The notes beneath the pieces are model-generated. The model had not been told where the DNA came from, searched no databases, and worked only from the letters and a program-made list of their open reading frames with translations. This document shows positions 1 to 8,623 of a stretch of DNA of 64,000 nucleotides, one piece after another; positions within the stretch are counted from its first letter, which is position 1; every line of letters starts with the position of its first letter. Source of the DNA: Streptomyces zaomyceticus (lineage in GTDB: Bacteria; Actinomycetota; Actinomycetes; Streptomycetales; Streptomycetaceae); the NCBI RefSeq assembly GCF_014656215.1, contig NZ_BNBZ01000025.1, positions 39,258 to 103,257 of the forward strand, given 5' to 3'. A program made the translations under genes and the position numbers.

Positions 1-717
1 CAGCAGGCCCGCGCACCAACCCAGCGCGATCCACGGCGAGTTCCCCACGGGCTGGTCGAGGAGCAGGCCGCGCAGCGACTCGATCAGCGGGGTCACCGGC
101 TGGTGCTCGGCGAAGCCGTGCAGCCAGCTCGGCATGGTGTCGATCGGCACGAACGCGCTGCTCGGGTACGGCAGGAACATCATGAAGAAGGTGACCGCGC
201 CGGCCGCCTCCGCCGTTCGGGTGAGCAGGCCGACGGCCGCCGCCAGCCAGGACACGGCGGTGACGTAGGCGAGCAGCAGTCCGATCGCGGCGAGCCAGCC
301 GCCCGGTGTGGCGGCGGGGCGGAAGCCGATGAGGAAGGCGACGCCGAGGACGAGGGTGGTGGAGAGCGTGTTGCGGGTGACGGAGGCGGCGACGTGCCCG
401 GCGAGGAACGGTGTTCCGCCGATGTCGAGGGTGCGGAAGCGGTCGACGACCCCGAGTCTCATGTCCTCGCTGACGGAGACGGCGGTGCCCGCCGCGCCGA
501 AGCCGGCGCAGAGGACGATCACGCCGGGGACGACGTAGGTGACGTATCCGGTGCCGGTCTCGATGGCTCCGCCGAAGAAGTAGACGAAGACCAGCATCAG
601 CATGATCGGCATCATCATCGAGGTGATGACGGCGTCGAGGTTGCGGCGGCTGAGGCGGATTCCGCGCCCGGCGAGGGTGCCCGCGGCGGTGAGTCCGCCC
701 GTGAGGACGTCAGACAT
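1..717 (-). CDS. ABC-2 type exporter permease (DrrB-like), 3' end outside window
   Basis: Reading left from the ATG at 717, about 239 codons stay open to the window edge, so the C-terminus is missing. The product is an integral membrane protein with several hydrophobic segments, including a Met-rich first helix (residues about 32-48) and glycine-rich helices typical of ABC-2 permeases. It contains the family-like stretch EDMRLGVVDRFRTL after the second helix. Its start overlaps the stop of the upstream ATPase gene by 8 bp, so the two are translationally coupled and probably form one drug or lipid exporter. The substrate cannot be read from the sequence. Confidence 0.85.
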   Translation of the reverse strand, partial: MSDVLTGGLTAAGTLAGRGIRLSRRNLDAVITSMMMPIMLMLVFVYFFGGAIETGTGYVTYVVPGVIVLCAGFGAAGTAVSVSEDMRLGVVDRFRTLDIGGTPFLAGHVAASVTRNTLSTTLVLGVAFLIGFRPAATPGGWLAAIGLLLAYVTAVSWLAAAVGLLTRTAEAAGAVTFFMMFLPYPSSAFVPIDTMPSWLHGFAEHQPVTPLIESLRGLLLDQPVGNSPWIALGWCAGLL

Positions 718-1657
718 GGCTGGGCTCCTTGTCGGCGGTGAGGGTCAGGAAGACGTCGTCGAGGGTGGCGGTGTGCAGGGTGAAGCGGGCGATGTCCCGG
801 CGCTCGGGGTCGAGTGCGTCGAGGAGTTCGCGTACGTGGGCGGCGCTGCCGTCGGTGGGGATGCCGAGCGTGTGCGTCTCGGGGTCGGGGCCCGCCCCGG
901 GCTCCGCGCGGGTGTGGAGCCGCAGGTAGCTCTCCCGGTCGTACGCGACGACGTCGAGGCGGTGGCCCGCGTACCGGTCCTTGAGTTCGTCGGGGGTGCC
1001 CTCGGCGAGGGTGCGGCCCGCGCCGAGGACCGCGATCCGGTCGGCGAGCCGGTCGGCCTCCTCCAGGTACTGGGTGGTGAGGAAGACCGTCGTGCCGCCG
1101 GCGGAGAGTTCGCGGACCACCTGCCAGAGTTCCTGCCGGCTGCGCGGGTCGAGCCCGGTGGTCGGTTCGTCGAGGAACATGACCTCGGTCGCGCCGGGGT
1201 CGCGGACGAGGCCGGCGGCGAGGTCGAGGCGGCGGCGCATTCCGCCGGAGTAGGTCTTCGTGAGGCGGTCGCCGGCCTCCGTGAGGCCGAAGCGTTCGAG
1301 GAGTTCGGCGGCGCGGCGGGTGGCTGCGGGGCGGGAGAGGCCGGAGAGCCTGGCCGCCGTCCACAGGTTCTCGGTGCCGGTCTGGGCCTCGTCGACGGCG
1401 GCGAACTGTCCGGTGAGGCTGATCGCGCGGCGGACCCGGGAGCGTGCGGTGACGACGTCGTGCCCGGCCACGCGCGCGTGGCCGGCGTCGGGGGTGGTGA
1501 GGGTGGCGAGGATGCGGACCGTGGTGGTCTTTCCGGCGCCGTTGGGGCCGAGGAGGGCGAAGACGGTGCCGGGTGCGACGTGGAGGTCGAGGGCGTCGAG
1601 GACGCGGACGTCTCCGTAGGTCTTGGTGAGGCCGGTGGCTTCGATGGCCGGAGGCAT
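710..1657 (-). CDS. ABC exporter ATP-binding protein (DrrA family)
   Basis: 315 aa, the energising subunit for the adjacent permease. Visible motifs are Walker A GPNGAGKTTT, signature YSGGMRRRLDLAAGL, Walker B VMFLDEPTTGLDP and an H-loop in which Gln replaces His (TTQYLEEADRLAD), a substitution common in DrrA-type proteins. The C-terminal about 90 residues form the DrrA accessory region with LHTATLDDVFLTLT. The ATG at 1657 has an AGGGAG ribosome site. The gene is divergent from a TetR gene, with palindromes between them, suggesting drug-responsive repression. Confidence 0.92.
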   Translation of the reverse strand: MPPAIEATGLTKTYGDVRVLDALDLHVAPGTVFALLGPNGAGKTTTVRILATLTTPDAGHARVAGHDVVTARSRVRRAISLTGQFAAVDEAQTGTENLWTAARLSGLSRPAATRRAAELLERFGLTEAGDRLTKTYSGGMRRRLDLAAGLVRDPGATEVMFLDEPTTGLDPRSRQELWQVVRELSAGGTTVFLTTQYLEEADRLADRIAVLGAGRTLAEGTPDELKDRYAGHRLDVVAYDRESYLRLHTRAEPGAGPDPETHTLGIPTDGSAAHVRELLDALDPERRDIARFTLHTATLDDVFLTLTADKEPSHV

Positions 1658-1718
1658 GGGTGTGCTCCCTGGGCTAGGGGGTCGCCGGTCGTGCGGACGG
1701 GCGCCCGTCGGCGTACTG

Positions 1719-1754
1719 CGTATGCCATACGCGTTACTGTGTAAGGGTTACGCA
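1719..1754. promoter_or_regulatory. Two palindromic operator candidates between the exporter operon and tetR
   Basis: CGTATG-C-CATACG (1719-1731) is a perfect inverted repeat, and TGTGTAA-GGG-TTACGCA (1738-1754) has one mismatch per arm. They lie in the divergent control region between the ATPase start (1657) and the TetR start (about 1804). Binding by the neighbouring TetR protein is an inference from position and symmetry. Confidence 0.5.
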
Positions 1755-1803
1755 TTACTAGGATGGGCGTCAAGCGTGCGAGGTGGCCGGGAGGCGGCGG
1801 GTT

Positions 1804-2649
1804 GTGACGAACGGCGAGGGACATGCGGGCGGCAGCGGCGGTGGAGGCGCCGGCGCGGCGGGCGACGGCGGTGGCGCGGCGGGCAGCGGCGATGGCGCGG
1901 CGGGCGGTGGCGGGAGTTTTCTGCCGCCGGGCATCGAGGCGGCCTGGGGGCTGCGGGAACGGCCCTCGAAGGGCCCCAAGCCCGGTCTGACCCTGGACCG
2001 GATCGTCGACGCGGCCGTCTCCCTCGCCTCGGCCGAGGGCCTCGGCGCCGTCTCCATGGGGCGGGTCGCCAAGGAGCTCGGCGTCTCGACGATGTCGCTC
2101 TACCGGTACGTCTCCGCCAAGAGCGAGCTGTACATCCTCATGCAGGAGGCCGCGACGGGCGCCCCGCCCGAGCTCTTCCCGCCCGGCACCGGCTGGCGCG
2201 AGGCGCTGGAGGCCTGGGCCTGGGCGCTGCGCGAGATCTACCACCGCAACCTCTGGATGCTGCGGCTCCCCGTCTCCGGCCCGCCCGCGACACCGCATCT
2301 GGTCGCCTGGTGGGAGAAGGCCCTCGTCGCCCTGGAGGGCACCGGCCTCGACGCGGGCGGCAAGATCTCGGTGGCCCTGCTGGTCGGCGGGTTCGTCCGG
2401 AGCGACGCCCTGGTCATGGCCGATCTCGCCGCCGTCATCGCGGCGGGTGACGCGAGCCCCGAGGAGGTCCTCGCCCGCTACGCCAGGACCCTGCGACGGC
2501 TCGCCGACCCGGAGAGGTATCCGGAGGTGGCGCGCGTGCTGGCCTCGGGCGCGATGGACGTCGCCGACGAACCCGAGACGGAGTTCCGCTTCGGTCTCGA
2601 CCGGATCCTGGACGGGGTCTCCGTGCTGGTGGAAGGGCGTGCCTCATGA
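1804..2649 (+). CDS. TetR/AcrR family repressor with TetR_C C-terminal domain
   Basis: About 281 aa from a GTG at 1804 that has GGGAGG nine bases upstream; an in-frame GTG at 1783 is also possible. The N-terminus is a Gly/Ala-rich low-complexity tail of about 40 residues. It is followed by a TetR helix-turn-helix (LTLDRIVDAAVSLASAEG ... VSTMSLYRYVSAKSEL) and a TetR_C-like ligand domain. It faces the DrrAB-type exporter and probably represses it. Its stop overlaps the start of the next tetR gene (ATGA), so two regulators are co-translated. Confidence 0.85.
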   Translation: MTNGEGHAGGSGGGGAGAAGDGGGAAGSGDGAAGGGGSFLPPGIEAAWGLRERPSKGPKPGLTLDRIVDAAVSLASAEGLGAVSMGRVAKELGVSTMSLYRYVSAKSELYILMQEAATGAPPELFPPGTGWREALEAWAWALREIYHRNLWMLRLPVSGPPATPHLVAWWEKALVALEGTGLDAGGKISVALLVGGFVRSDALVMADLAAVIAAGDASPEEVLARYARTLRRLADPERYPEVARVLASGAMDVADEPETEFRFGLDRILDGVSVLVEGRAS

Positions 2650-3296
2650 CCCCGGACCGCGGTGCCGCCGTCCCCGGACTGCGCGAACGGAAGAAGGAGC
2701 GCACCCGGCAGGCCCTGTCGGACGCGGCCGTCGCGCTCTTCCTGGAGCGGGGCTTCGACTCCGTCTCGGTCGCGGAGGTCGCCGCCGCCGCCGAGGTCTC
2801 CAAGCCGACCCTCTTCCGGTACTTCCCGGCCAAGGAGGACCTCGTCCTCCACCGGTTCGCCGATCACGAGGACGAGTCGGCGCGGGTGGTGGCCGAGGGG
2901 CGCCGGGCCGGTACGGCCCCGCTCGACGCGCTGTACGCGCATCTGCTCGACGGCCTCGCCCGGCGCGATCCGGTCACCGGGCTCTGTGACCACCCGTCGG
3001 TCCTGTCGTACCTCCGGCTCCTGTACGGCACGCCGGCCCTGGTCGGTCGCCTCCACGCGTACCGGGTGAGGTCGGAGGAGGCTCTCGCGGACGCGCTGGC
3101 CGCCGGCCCCGAGGGAGCGGGTGACCCGCTTCTCGCGCGGCTCGCGGCCGGGCAGGTCGTGACGGTGCTGCGGGTCCTCGCGGAGGAGAACACGGGCCGG
3201 ATCGCCGGCGGGGAGACGGCCGACGAGGTGGCGGAGGGCGCGGTGGAGGCGGCGGGTCTCGCGTTCCGGGCGCTGCGGGAGGGGCTCCCGTACTGA
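2646..3296 (+). CDS. TetR family transcriptional regulator
   Basis: 216 aa with an N-terminal helix-turn-helix at residues about 15-60 (LFLERGFDSVSVAEVAAAAE followed by VSKPTLFRYFPAKEDL). The C-terminal half is a divergent helical ligand or dimer domain. The start codon overlaps the preceding tetR stop by 4 bp. A second TetR protein in one transcript is unusual for a simple exporter locus. It may regulate a distant target or the helD-type gene 70 bp downstream. Confidence 0.85.
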   Translation: MTPDRGAAVPGLRERKKERTRQALSDAAVALFLERGFDSVSVAEVAAAAEVSKPTLFRYFPAKEDLVLHRFADHEDESARVVAEGRRAGTAPLDALYAHLLDGLARRDPVTGLCDHPSVLSYLRLLYGTPALVGRLHAYRVRSEEALADALAAGPEGAGDPLLARLAAGQVVTVLRVLAEENTGRIAGGETADEVAEGAVEAAGLAFRALREGLPY

Positions 3297-3353
3297 GCGC
3301 CGTACGCCGCTCTTGTAGACAGGTAAAAAATGTAACCCAGTAACGTTTTCGGT

Positions 3354-3369
3354 TAGGCTTGCCGGAATG
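3354..3369 (+). promoter_or_regulatory. Likely leaderless promoter of the helD-type gene
   Basis: A TAGGCT -10 hexamer (3354-3359) ends seven bases before the ATG at 3367, so transcription should begin at or next to the start codon. No Shine-Dalgarno sequence precedes the ATG. A GTAACC -35-like hexamer lies about 17 bases upstream of the -10 in an unusually AT-rich patch. Confidence 0.5.
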
Positions 3370-5379
3370 ACGTCACTGGACCTTGAGCTCGCCCGCGAAC
3401 GCTCCCACCACGACGCCTGCCGCGCCGCCCTGATCCGTATGACCGAGGACGTCGCCGAACAGGTCGTCACCGGCGAGGACACCGCCGCGTCCGGCGCCGA
3501 CGCCGAGGCGCTCGGCCGGCACCTGCGCAGCCGCGCCAAGGAGATGAGGGAACAGCCGCCGGGCCCCCTGTTCTTCGGGCGCCTCGACCTCGACGACGGG
3601 CAGACCCACCACATCGGCCGCCGCCGGATCGGCGAGGACCCCGCCGCCCCGCCGCTCGTCGTCGACTGGCGGGCCCCCGTCTCCCGCGCCTACTACCAGG
3701 CGGGCGCCCACGATCCGCAGGGCGTTCTGCGGCGCCGCCGCTTCGGCTGGGCCCCGTACAGCGAGGGCGCCCCGGAGGACCTCACCGCCCTGGAGGACGA
3801 ACAGCTCACGGCCGGCGGGACGGTGACGGTCAGTGCCCTTCTCGCCGGGGAGATCGAGCGGCCCCGGGTGGGCCCGATGCGGGACATCGCCGCCACCATC
3901 CAGCCCGAGCAGGACGACCTCGTCCGCTCCGACCCGGCCGCCTCCCTCTGTGTGCAGGGCGCGCCCGGCACCGGCAAGACCGCCGTGGGCCTGCACCGGG
4001 CCGCATACCTGCTCTACACCCATCCGCAGCGGATCCGCCGCTCCGGCCTCCTCGTCCTCGGCCCCCACCGGGCCTTCCTCTCCTACATCGCCGAGGTGCT
4101 GCCCTCGCTCGGCGAGACCGGTGTCCGTCAGGCCACCCTCGACGAGGAGATCGCCCGCCATCCGGTCCGCGCCGAGGACGGCGGGGCGGCGGCCCGGGTC
4201 AAGCACGACGCCAGGATGGCGGAGGTGCTGCACCGCGCGCTGTACGGCAGGGTCGACCCCGCCCCGGCGGACGACCTCGCCGTCCCGGACGGCTCGTCCC
4301 ACTGGCGGTTGCCGGCCGCCGGGCTCGCCGAGATCGTCGCGGACGTACGGGCGGAGGCACCGCCCTACGCGACGGGCCGCGAGCGGGTCCGCGCCCGGAT
4401 CGTCCGGGCCCTCCAGCTCCGCGCCGAACGCCGCTGGGGCCCCATGGGCGCCGCCTGGGCGCGCCGGATCGAGCGGGCCCGGGCGCTGACCGCGTTCCTC
4501 GACGCGTGCTGGCCGAGGACGACCCCCGAGGAGGTGCTCGCGGGCTTCCTCGCGGACCCCGCCGATCCGGCCCTCACCGGGGCCGAGCGGGCGGCGATCC
4601 GCTGGGAACGGCCGCCGCGTTCCTTCCGCTCGGCGCGCTGGACCGCCGCCGACCTCGTCCTCCTCGACGAACTGGCGGGCCTGATCGAGCGTCCCGAGAG
4701 CTACGGCCATGTCGTCGTCGACGAGGCCCAGGACCTCTCGCCCATGGAGTGCCGGGCGATCGCCCGCCGCACCGCGTTCGGTTCGCTCACCGTCCTCGGC
4801 GACCTGGCCCAGGGCACCACCCCGTGGGCGGCCCGCGACTGGGACACGCAACTGGCCCATCTGGGCAAGGCAGGAGCGCCCGTGGTGCCCCTCACCCTCG
4901 GCTACCGGGTCCCCGCCGCGATCGTGGACCTCGCCAACCGGCTCCTTCCGCACCTGGGCGCGGACGTCCCGGCGGGCCGCTCGGTCCGCAAGGACGGCGA
5001 GGTGACGTTCCGCCGGGGGACGGACCTCCTCGCCGTCACGCGTGAGGCCGTACGCGAGGCGCTCACGGCGGAGGGCTCCGTGGGCGTGATCACCGCCGAC
5101 GGCCTTGTCGGCGCGGTGGAGCAGGCGGTACGTGAGGGCGGCGAGACGGAGGAGCGGGTGACCGTGCTGCCCGCGAGCGTCGTCAAGGGCCTGGAGTTCG
5201 ACCATGTCGTCGTGGTCGAACCGGCCGCGATCGTCGCGGCCGAGGCACGCGGACCCAACCGCCTGTACGTGGCGCTCACCCGTGCCGTGTCCCGGTTGAC
5301 GCTGGTGCACGCGGCGGAGCTTCCGGAGTGGCTGGGGGTGCGGGGGCCGGATCGCTCGACCGCCCGTACAGCGCCGTGA
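3367..5379 (+). CDS. helD: HelD/HelR-type UvrD-like ATPase that recycles RNA polymerase
   Basis: 670 aa, the usual size of actinobacterial HelD proteins. Motifs: Walker A GAPGTGKTAVGLHRAAYLL at residue about 198, Walker B VVVDEAQDLSPMEC, and superfamily-1 motifs VKGLEFDHVVVVEP and RLYVALTRAVSRLTLVH near the end. The N-terminal about 180 residues form the HelD-specific coiled region and the FGRLDLDD domain. HelD proteins remove stalled RNA polymerase from DNA or nucleic-acid scaffolds using ATP. The related HelR of Streptomyces venezuelae protects polymerase from rifamycins. I cannot decide between the two subtypes by eye. The 3' end overlaps the convergent WYL gene by 104 bp. Confidence 0.85.
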   Translation: MTSLDLELARERSHHDACRAALIRMTEDVAEQVVTGEDTAASGADAEALGRHLRSRAKEMREQPPGPLFFGRLDLDDGQTHHIGRRRIGEDPAAPPLVVDWRAPVSRAYYQAGAHDPQGVLRRRRFGWAPYSEGAPEDLTALEDEQLTAGGTVTVSALLAGEIERPRVGPMRDIAATIQPEQDDLVRSDPAASLCVQGAPGTGKTAVGLHRAAYLLYTHPQRIRRSGLLVLGPHRAFLSYIAEVLPSLGETGVRQATLDEEIARHPVRAEDGGAAARVKHDARMAEVLHRALYGRVDPAPADDLAVPDGSSHWRLPAAGLAEIVADVRAEAPPYATGRERVRARIVRALQLRAERRWGPMGAAWARRIERARALTAFLDACWPRTTPEEVLAGFLADPADPALTGAERAAIRWERPPRSFRSARWTAADLVLLDELAGLIERPESYGHVVVDEAQDLSPMECRAIARRTAFGSLTVLGDLAQGTTPWAARDWDTQLAHLGKAGAPVVPLTLGYRVPAAIVDLANRLLPHLGADVPAGRSVRKDGEVTFRRGTDLLAVTREAVREALTAEGSVGVITADGLVGAVEQAVREGGETEERVTVLPASVVKGLEFDHVVVVEPAAIVAAEARGPNRLYVALTRAVSRLTLVHAAELPEWLGVRGPDRSTARTAP

Positions 5380-6301
5380 GTTCCGCGCCGATCCGGGTGA
5401 GGGCGGCGCGCGCCTCGGGCGGGTCGAGGAGTTCCACGCGGGCACCGAGACCGGCAAGGCGGGCGGCGATCACCTCGGGGGAGGGGCCGTCGGCCTCGAA
5501 GGGCGTCCAGCCGTCCCCGGCGCGCTCCCCGTACCGTATCCGCCCGCCGATCACGCCCTCCAGGACCGGCTCCGTGCCGGGGGCGGCCCGGCCTCTCACC
5601 GTCGCGGCGACCATCCGGACCTCCATGCGGGCGGCCAGCGCGCGCCAGGCGGTGGGCAGATCGAAGCCGTCGGGCCGTACGGCCGGGGCGCCGGTCTCCG
5701 TCACGGAGGTGACCCGGTCGATCCGGAAGGTCCGCAGCCCGTCCTGAGTGTCCGCGACGAGGTAGCGGACCCCGGCCTTCGTGGCGATCCCGAGCGGCTG
5801 GACGGTCCGTTCGCGCACCTCCCGGCCGGGGCGGGCGTAGCCGATCCTGACCTCCCGGGCCTCGACCACCGCCCGCTGGAGCGGGCCGAGCCGGGCCTCC
5901 TCCGCCGTCTCCGTACCCGCCCAGTCGGTGCCGTCGGAGACCCCCGCGCGGGCTGCCGCCTCGGCGCCCTCGCGCAGGGGCGGGGGCAGGGCCCGTACGA
6001 GCTTCCGCAGGGCGGTCCTGGTCCGGGGGCTCGCGCCGGTGTCCGGCCCGGTCAGCAGGAACAGCGCGCGGATCTCGGGGGCGGTGAGGCCGGTCAGATC
6101 GGTACGGGCTCCGCCGACCAGGGACCAGCCGCCGCCCTGGCCCGCCTGGGAGTAGACCGGGACCCCGGCGCTCGCGAGCGCTTCGAGGTCCCGGCGGGCG
6201 GTCCGTTCGGACACGTCCAGTTCCGCGGCGAGTTCGGCGGCGGTGACCCGCTGCCGGGTCTGCAGGAAGAGCAGGGCGGCGACGAGTCGGTCGGCTCTCA
6301 T
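5276..6301 (-). CDS. WYL-domain transcriptional regulator (DeoR-like HTH)
   Basis: 341 aa. Residues 1-60 form a DeoR/HTH_11-type winged helix (VTAAELAAELDVSERTARRD). The middle is the WYL ligand-sensing region (RYLVADTQDGLRTFRIDRVT), followed by the WCX C-terminal extension. The last roughly 35 residues are Pro/Ala-rich and are read antisense to the end of the helD-type gene, so the natural domain ends earlier. The ATG overlaps the MFS stop (ATGA), placing it in one transcript with the transporter, which it may control. Confidence 0.88.
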   Translation of the reverse strand: MRADRLVAALLFLQTRQRVTAAELAAELDVSERTARRDLEALASAGVPVYSQAGQGGGWSLVGGARTDLTGLTAPEIRALFLLTGPDTGASPRTRTALRKLVRALPPPLREGAEAAARAGVSDGTDWAGTETAEEARLGPLQRAVVEAREVRIGYARPGREVRERTVQPLGIATKAGVRYLVADTQDGLRTFRIDRVTSVTETGAPAVRPDGFDLPTAWRALAARMEVRMVAATVRGRAAPGTEPVLEGVIGGRIRYGERAGDGWTPFEADGPSPEVIAARLAGLGARVELLDPPEARAALTRIGAELTALYGRSSDPAPAPPATPEAPPRAPASTGTRHG

Positions 6302-7797
6302 GGAGCCATTGTCGCCGGGACCTTCGCACCCTCGGGCGCCACCGGCTCGGGCCGGGTGCCCGGGCGGGCGGCCGGGCGGCGCAGGACGGTGAAGGCGATG
6401 GCCAGGGCGACGAGGAGGAGACCGGCGCCGACGGCGAAGGCCAGGTGGTAGCCGCCGGTCAGGGCCTCCGCGGCGGGCCGGCCGGCCGCGGTGAGGGACT
6501 CGGTGCGGGTGGCGGCCAGGGTGGAGAGGACCGCGATGCCGAGGGCCATGCCGATCTGCTGGGTGGTGTTGAAGAGACCGGAGGCCAGGCCCGCGTCCTT
6601 CTCCTCGGCGCCGGACATGGCGAGCGAGGTGAGGGCGGGGAGCGCCAGGCCGAACCCGGCGGCGAGCAGCATCACCGGGAGCAGATCGGTGAGGTAGGAG
6701 GCGTGGACGGGGACGCGGGTCAGCAGACCGAGGACGCCGAGGAGCAGGACGAGGCCGGTGAGGAGGATGTTCCGCTCGCCGAAGCGGGCGATGAGGGGGG
6801 CCGAGACGGTGAGCGAGACGGCGCCGATCACGGCGGCGGCGGGCAGCATTGCGAGGCCGGTCTCGGCGGCGCCGTATCCGAGGACCTTCTGCAGGTAGAG
6901 CGCGACGAGGATCTGGAAGGAGAAGAGCGCGGCGACCATCAGCATCTGGACGGCGTTGGCGCCGGAGACGCTGCGCGAGCGGAGGATCCGCAGCGGCATG
7001 AGCGGGTTCTCGGCCTTCGCCTGACGGACGAGGAATCCGGCGAGCAGGGCGATCGCGAGCGCGCCGAGGCCGAGGGTGTGCGCCGAACCGGCCCCGTACT
7101 CCTCGATCTTGACGACCGCGTAGATCCCGGTCATCAGTCCGCCGGTGACGAGCAGCGCGCCGAGGACGTCGGCGCCGGCCCCGAGCCCGAGGCCCCGGTC
7201 GGCGGGGAGGGCGCGGAGGGCCACGAGGAGGGTGGCGAGGCCGATGGGCAGGTTGATGAAGAAGATCCAGTTCCAGGCGAGGGCGTCGGTGAGCACACCG
7301 CCCAGGACCTGACCGAGGGAGGCGCCCGCGGCGCCGGTGAAGCTGAACACGGCGATGGCGCGGGCGCGTTCTCTCGGCACGGTGAAGAGCGTGACGAGGA
7401 TGCCGAGGCCGACGGCGGAGGACATCGCGCTGCCGACGCCCTGCAGGAAGCGGGCGGCGATGAGGACGCCGGGGGAGGTGGCGACACCGGCGAGGAGGGA
7501 GGCGGCGGTGAAGATCCCGGTGCCCGCGAGGAACATCCGCTTGCGGCCGATCAGGTCGCCGAGGCGGCCGGCGAGGAGGAGGAGCGAGCCGAAGGCGATC
7601 AGGTAGGCGTTGACGACCCAGCTGAGGCCGACGGGGGTGAAGCCGAGGTCGCTCTGGATGGCGGGCATCGCCACGGTGACGATGCTGCCGTCGAGGATCG
7701 TCATCAGCATGCCGGTGGCGAGGACGCCGAGGGCGAGCCGACGGGAGGGGGTGCGGGGGGAGGGGGCGGTGCGGGGGGAGAGGGGCACGGGGATCAC
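6298..7797 (-). CDS. MFS drug exporter, DHA2 / EmrB-QacA family (14 TM)
   Basis: 499 aa, about 14 hydrophobic segments. The family motifs are present: LDGSIVTVAMPAIQSDLG in TM1, WVVNAYLIAFGSLLLLAGRL, motif A GDLIGRKRMF and motif C-like LGQVLGGVLTDALAWNWIFF. These proton antiporters expel lipophilic drugs or antibiotics. It is flanked by a same-strand MarR gene upstream and a coupled WYL gene downstream. Between MarR and MFS (7798-7941), the strand that is transcribed is AT-rich just before the ATG, a probable separate promoter and MarR target site. Confidence 0.92.
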   Translation of the reverse strand: MIPVPLSPRTAPSPRTPSRRLALGVLATGMLMTILDGSIVTVAMPAIQSDLGFTPVGLSWVVNAYLIAFGSLLLLAGRLGDLIGRKRMFLAGTGIFTAASLLAGVATSPGVLIAARFLQGVGSAMSSAVGLGILVTLFTVPRERARAIAVFSFTGAAGASLGQVLGGVLTDALAWNWIFFINLPIGLATLLVALRALPADRGLGLGAGADVLGALLVTGGLMTGIYAVVKIEEYGAGSAHTLGLGALAIALLAGFLVRQAKAENPLMPLRILRSRSVSGANAVQMLMVAALFSFQILVALYLQKVLGYGAAETGLAMLPAAAVIGAVSLTVSAPLIARFGERNILLTGLVLLLGVLGLLTRVPVHASYLTDLLPVMLLAAGFGLALPALTSLAMSGAEEKDAGLASGLFNTTQQIGMALGIAVLSTLAATRTESLTAAGRPAAEALTGGYHLAFAVGAGLLLVALAIAFTVLRRPAARPGTRPEPVAPEGAKVPATMAP

Positions 7798-7941
7798 TCC
7801 TGTTCGGTGGAGCCGACAGGAGAGACGTTAGCAGAAGGTTTTGTTGCAGACTATTTTTTACGGAACGGGTTTTGGGGTGGGGGAGTGGGCGTGCGGGCGT
7901 GAGGGGGACCGGGTGGGGGAGCGGGCGGGGTCCGGGCCGGC

Positions 7942-8427
7942 TCAGCCGCGCTGGCGTGCCCGGCGGGCGGGCCTCGGGCTCTCGACGGGGGTCTTCAGAT
8001 GGCCGGTGACCAGCCGGTTCAGGGCGCGCAGCAGCACGGTGCGCTCGTCGTCGGGGAGAGAGGCGAGGGCACTCTCGTGCACACCGTCGACGATCTCCTG
8101 GCTCCGGTGGGCGACCTCGGCCCCCGCCTCGGTCACGGCGATGATCCGCGCGCGCCGGTCGGTGCTCGACGGCCGGCGCTCGGCGAGTCCGGCCTTCTCC
8201 AGGGCGTCGACGGTGACGACCATGGTCGTCTTGTCCATGTCCCCGATCTCCGCGAGCTGCGCCTGGGTGCGCTCCTCCTCCAGGGCGTGGACCAGGACGC
8301 AGTGCATCCGGGGGGTGAGGCCGATCGCGTCGAGCGCGGCGGACATCCGGGTGCGCAGGACGTGGCTGGTGTGGTCGAGGAGGTAGGAGAGGTCGGGCTC
8401 GGTGCGGGTGGGTGCCATGGCGGTCAT
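7942..8427 (-). CDS. MarR family transcriptional regulator
   Basis: 161 aa winged-helix protein. Dimerisation helices flank the HTH (QAQLAEIGDMDKTTMVVTVD) and the wing carries DRRARIIAVTEAG, the conserved D-R-R of MarR proteins. It most likely represses the downstream MFS exporter and responds to small phenolic or drug ligands. On its own strand TACCCT lies 16-21 bases before the ATG at 8427, suggesting a very short leader. Confidence 0.9.
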   Translation of the reverse strand: MTAMAPTRTEPDLSYLLDHTSHVLRTRMSAALDAIGLTPRMHCVLVHALEEERTQAQLAEIGDMDKTTMVVTVDALEKAGLAERRPSSTDRRARIIAVTEAGAEVAHRSQEIVDGVHESALASLPDDERTVLLRALNRLVTGHLKTPVESPRPARRARQRG

Positions 8428-8530
8428 GTCTGCCAGGGTACGAGATTCGATCCGTGGCGGATTATCGGGAAGAGGACGAGTGGGGTCCGCTCCGGCGGCC
8501 GGGGGCGGGGGGTCGGGGCGGAGTGTTCGG

Positions 8531-8622
8531 GTCGGCGACGGAGACGCCGGGGTTGTCGCGGGCGCGCCGGGTCGCGACGGAGACGCCGGGGTTGCCGCGG
8601 GCGCGCCGGGTCACGATGGAGG
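8531..8622. repeat. 39-bp tandem repeat upstream of the HAD-like gene
   Basis: The sequence GACGGAGACGCCGGGG recurs at 8537 and 8576, and a third partial copy begins at 8615 (GATGGAGG), giving an exact 39-bp period. 39 is a multiple of three, so a longer reading frame entering from 8402 would encode a repeated 13-residue Gly/Asp/Ala block. The third partial copy supplies the GGAGG directly before the proposed ATG at 8624. Confidence 0.8.
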
Positions 8623-8623
8623 C

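Noticed and set aside
3297..3366. A rifamycin-associated element before the helD-type gene
   Set aside because: That element is an inverted repeat upstream of rifamycin-induced genes; I see no comparable long inverted repeat in this short gap, only AT-rich promoter sequence.
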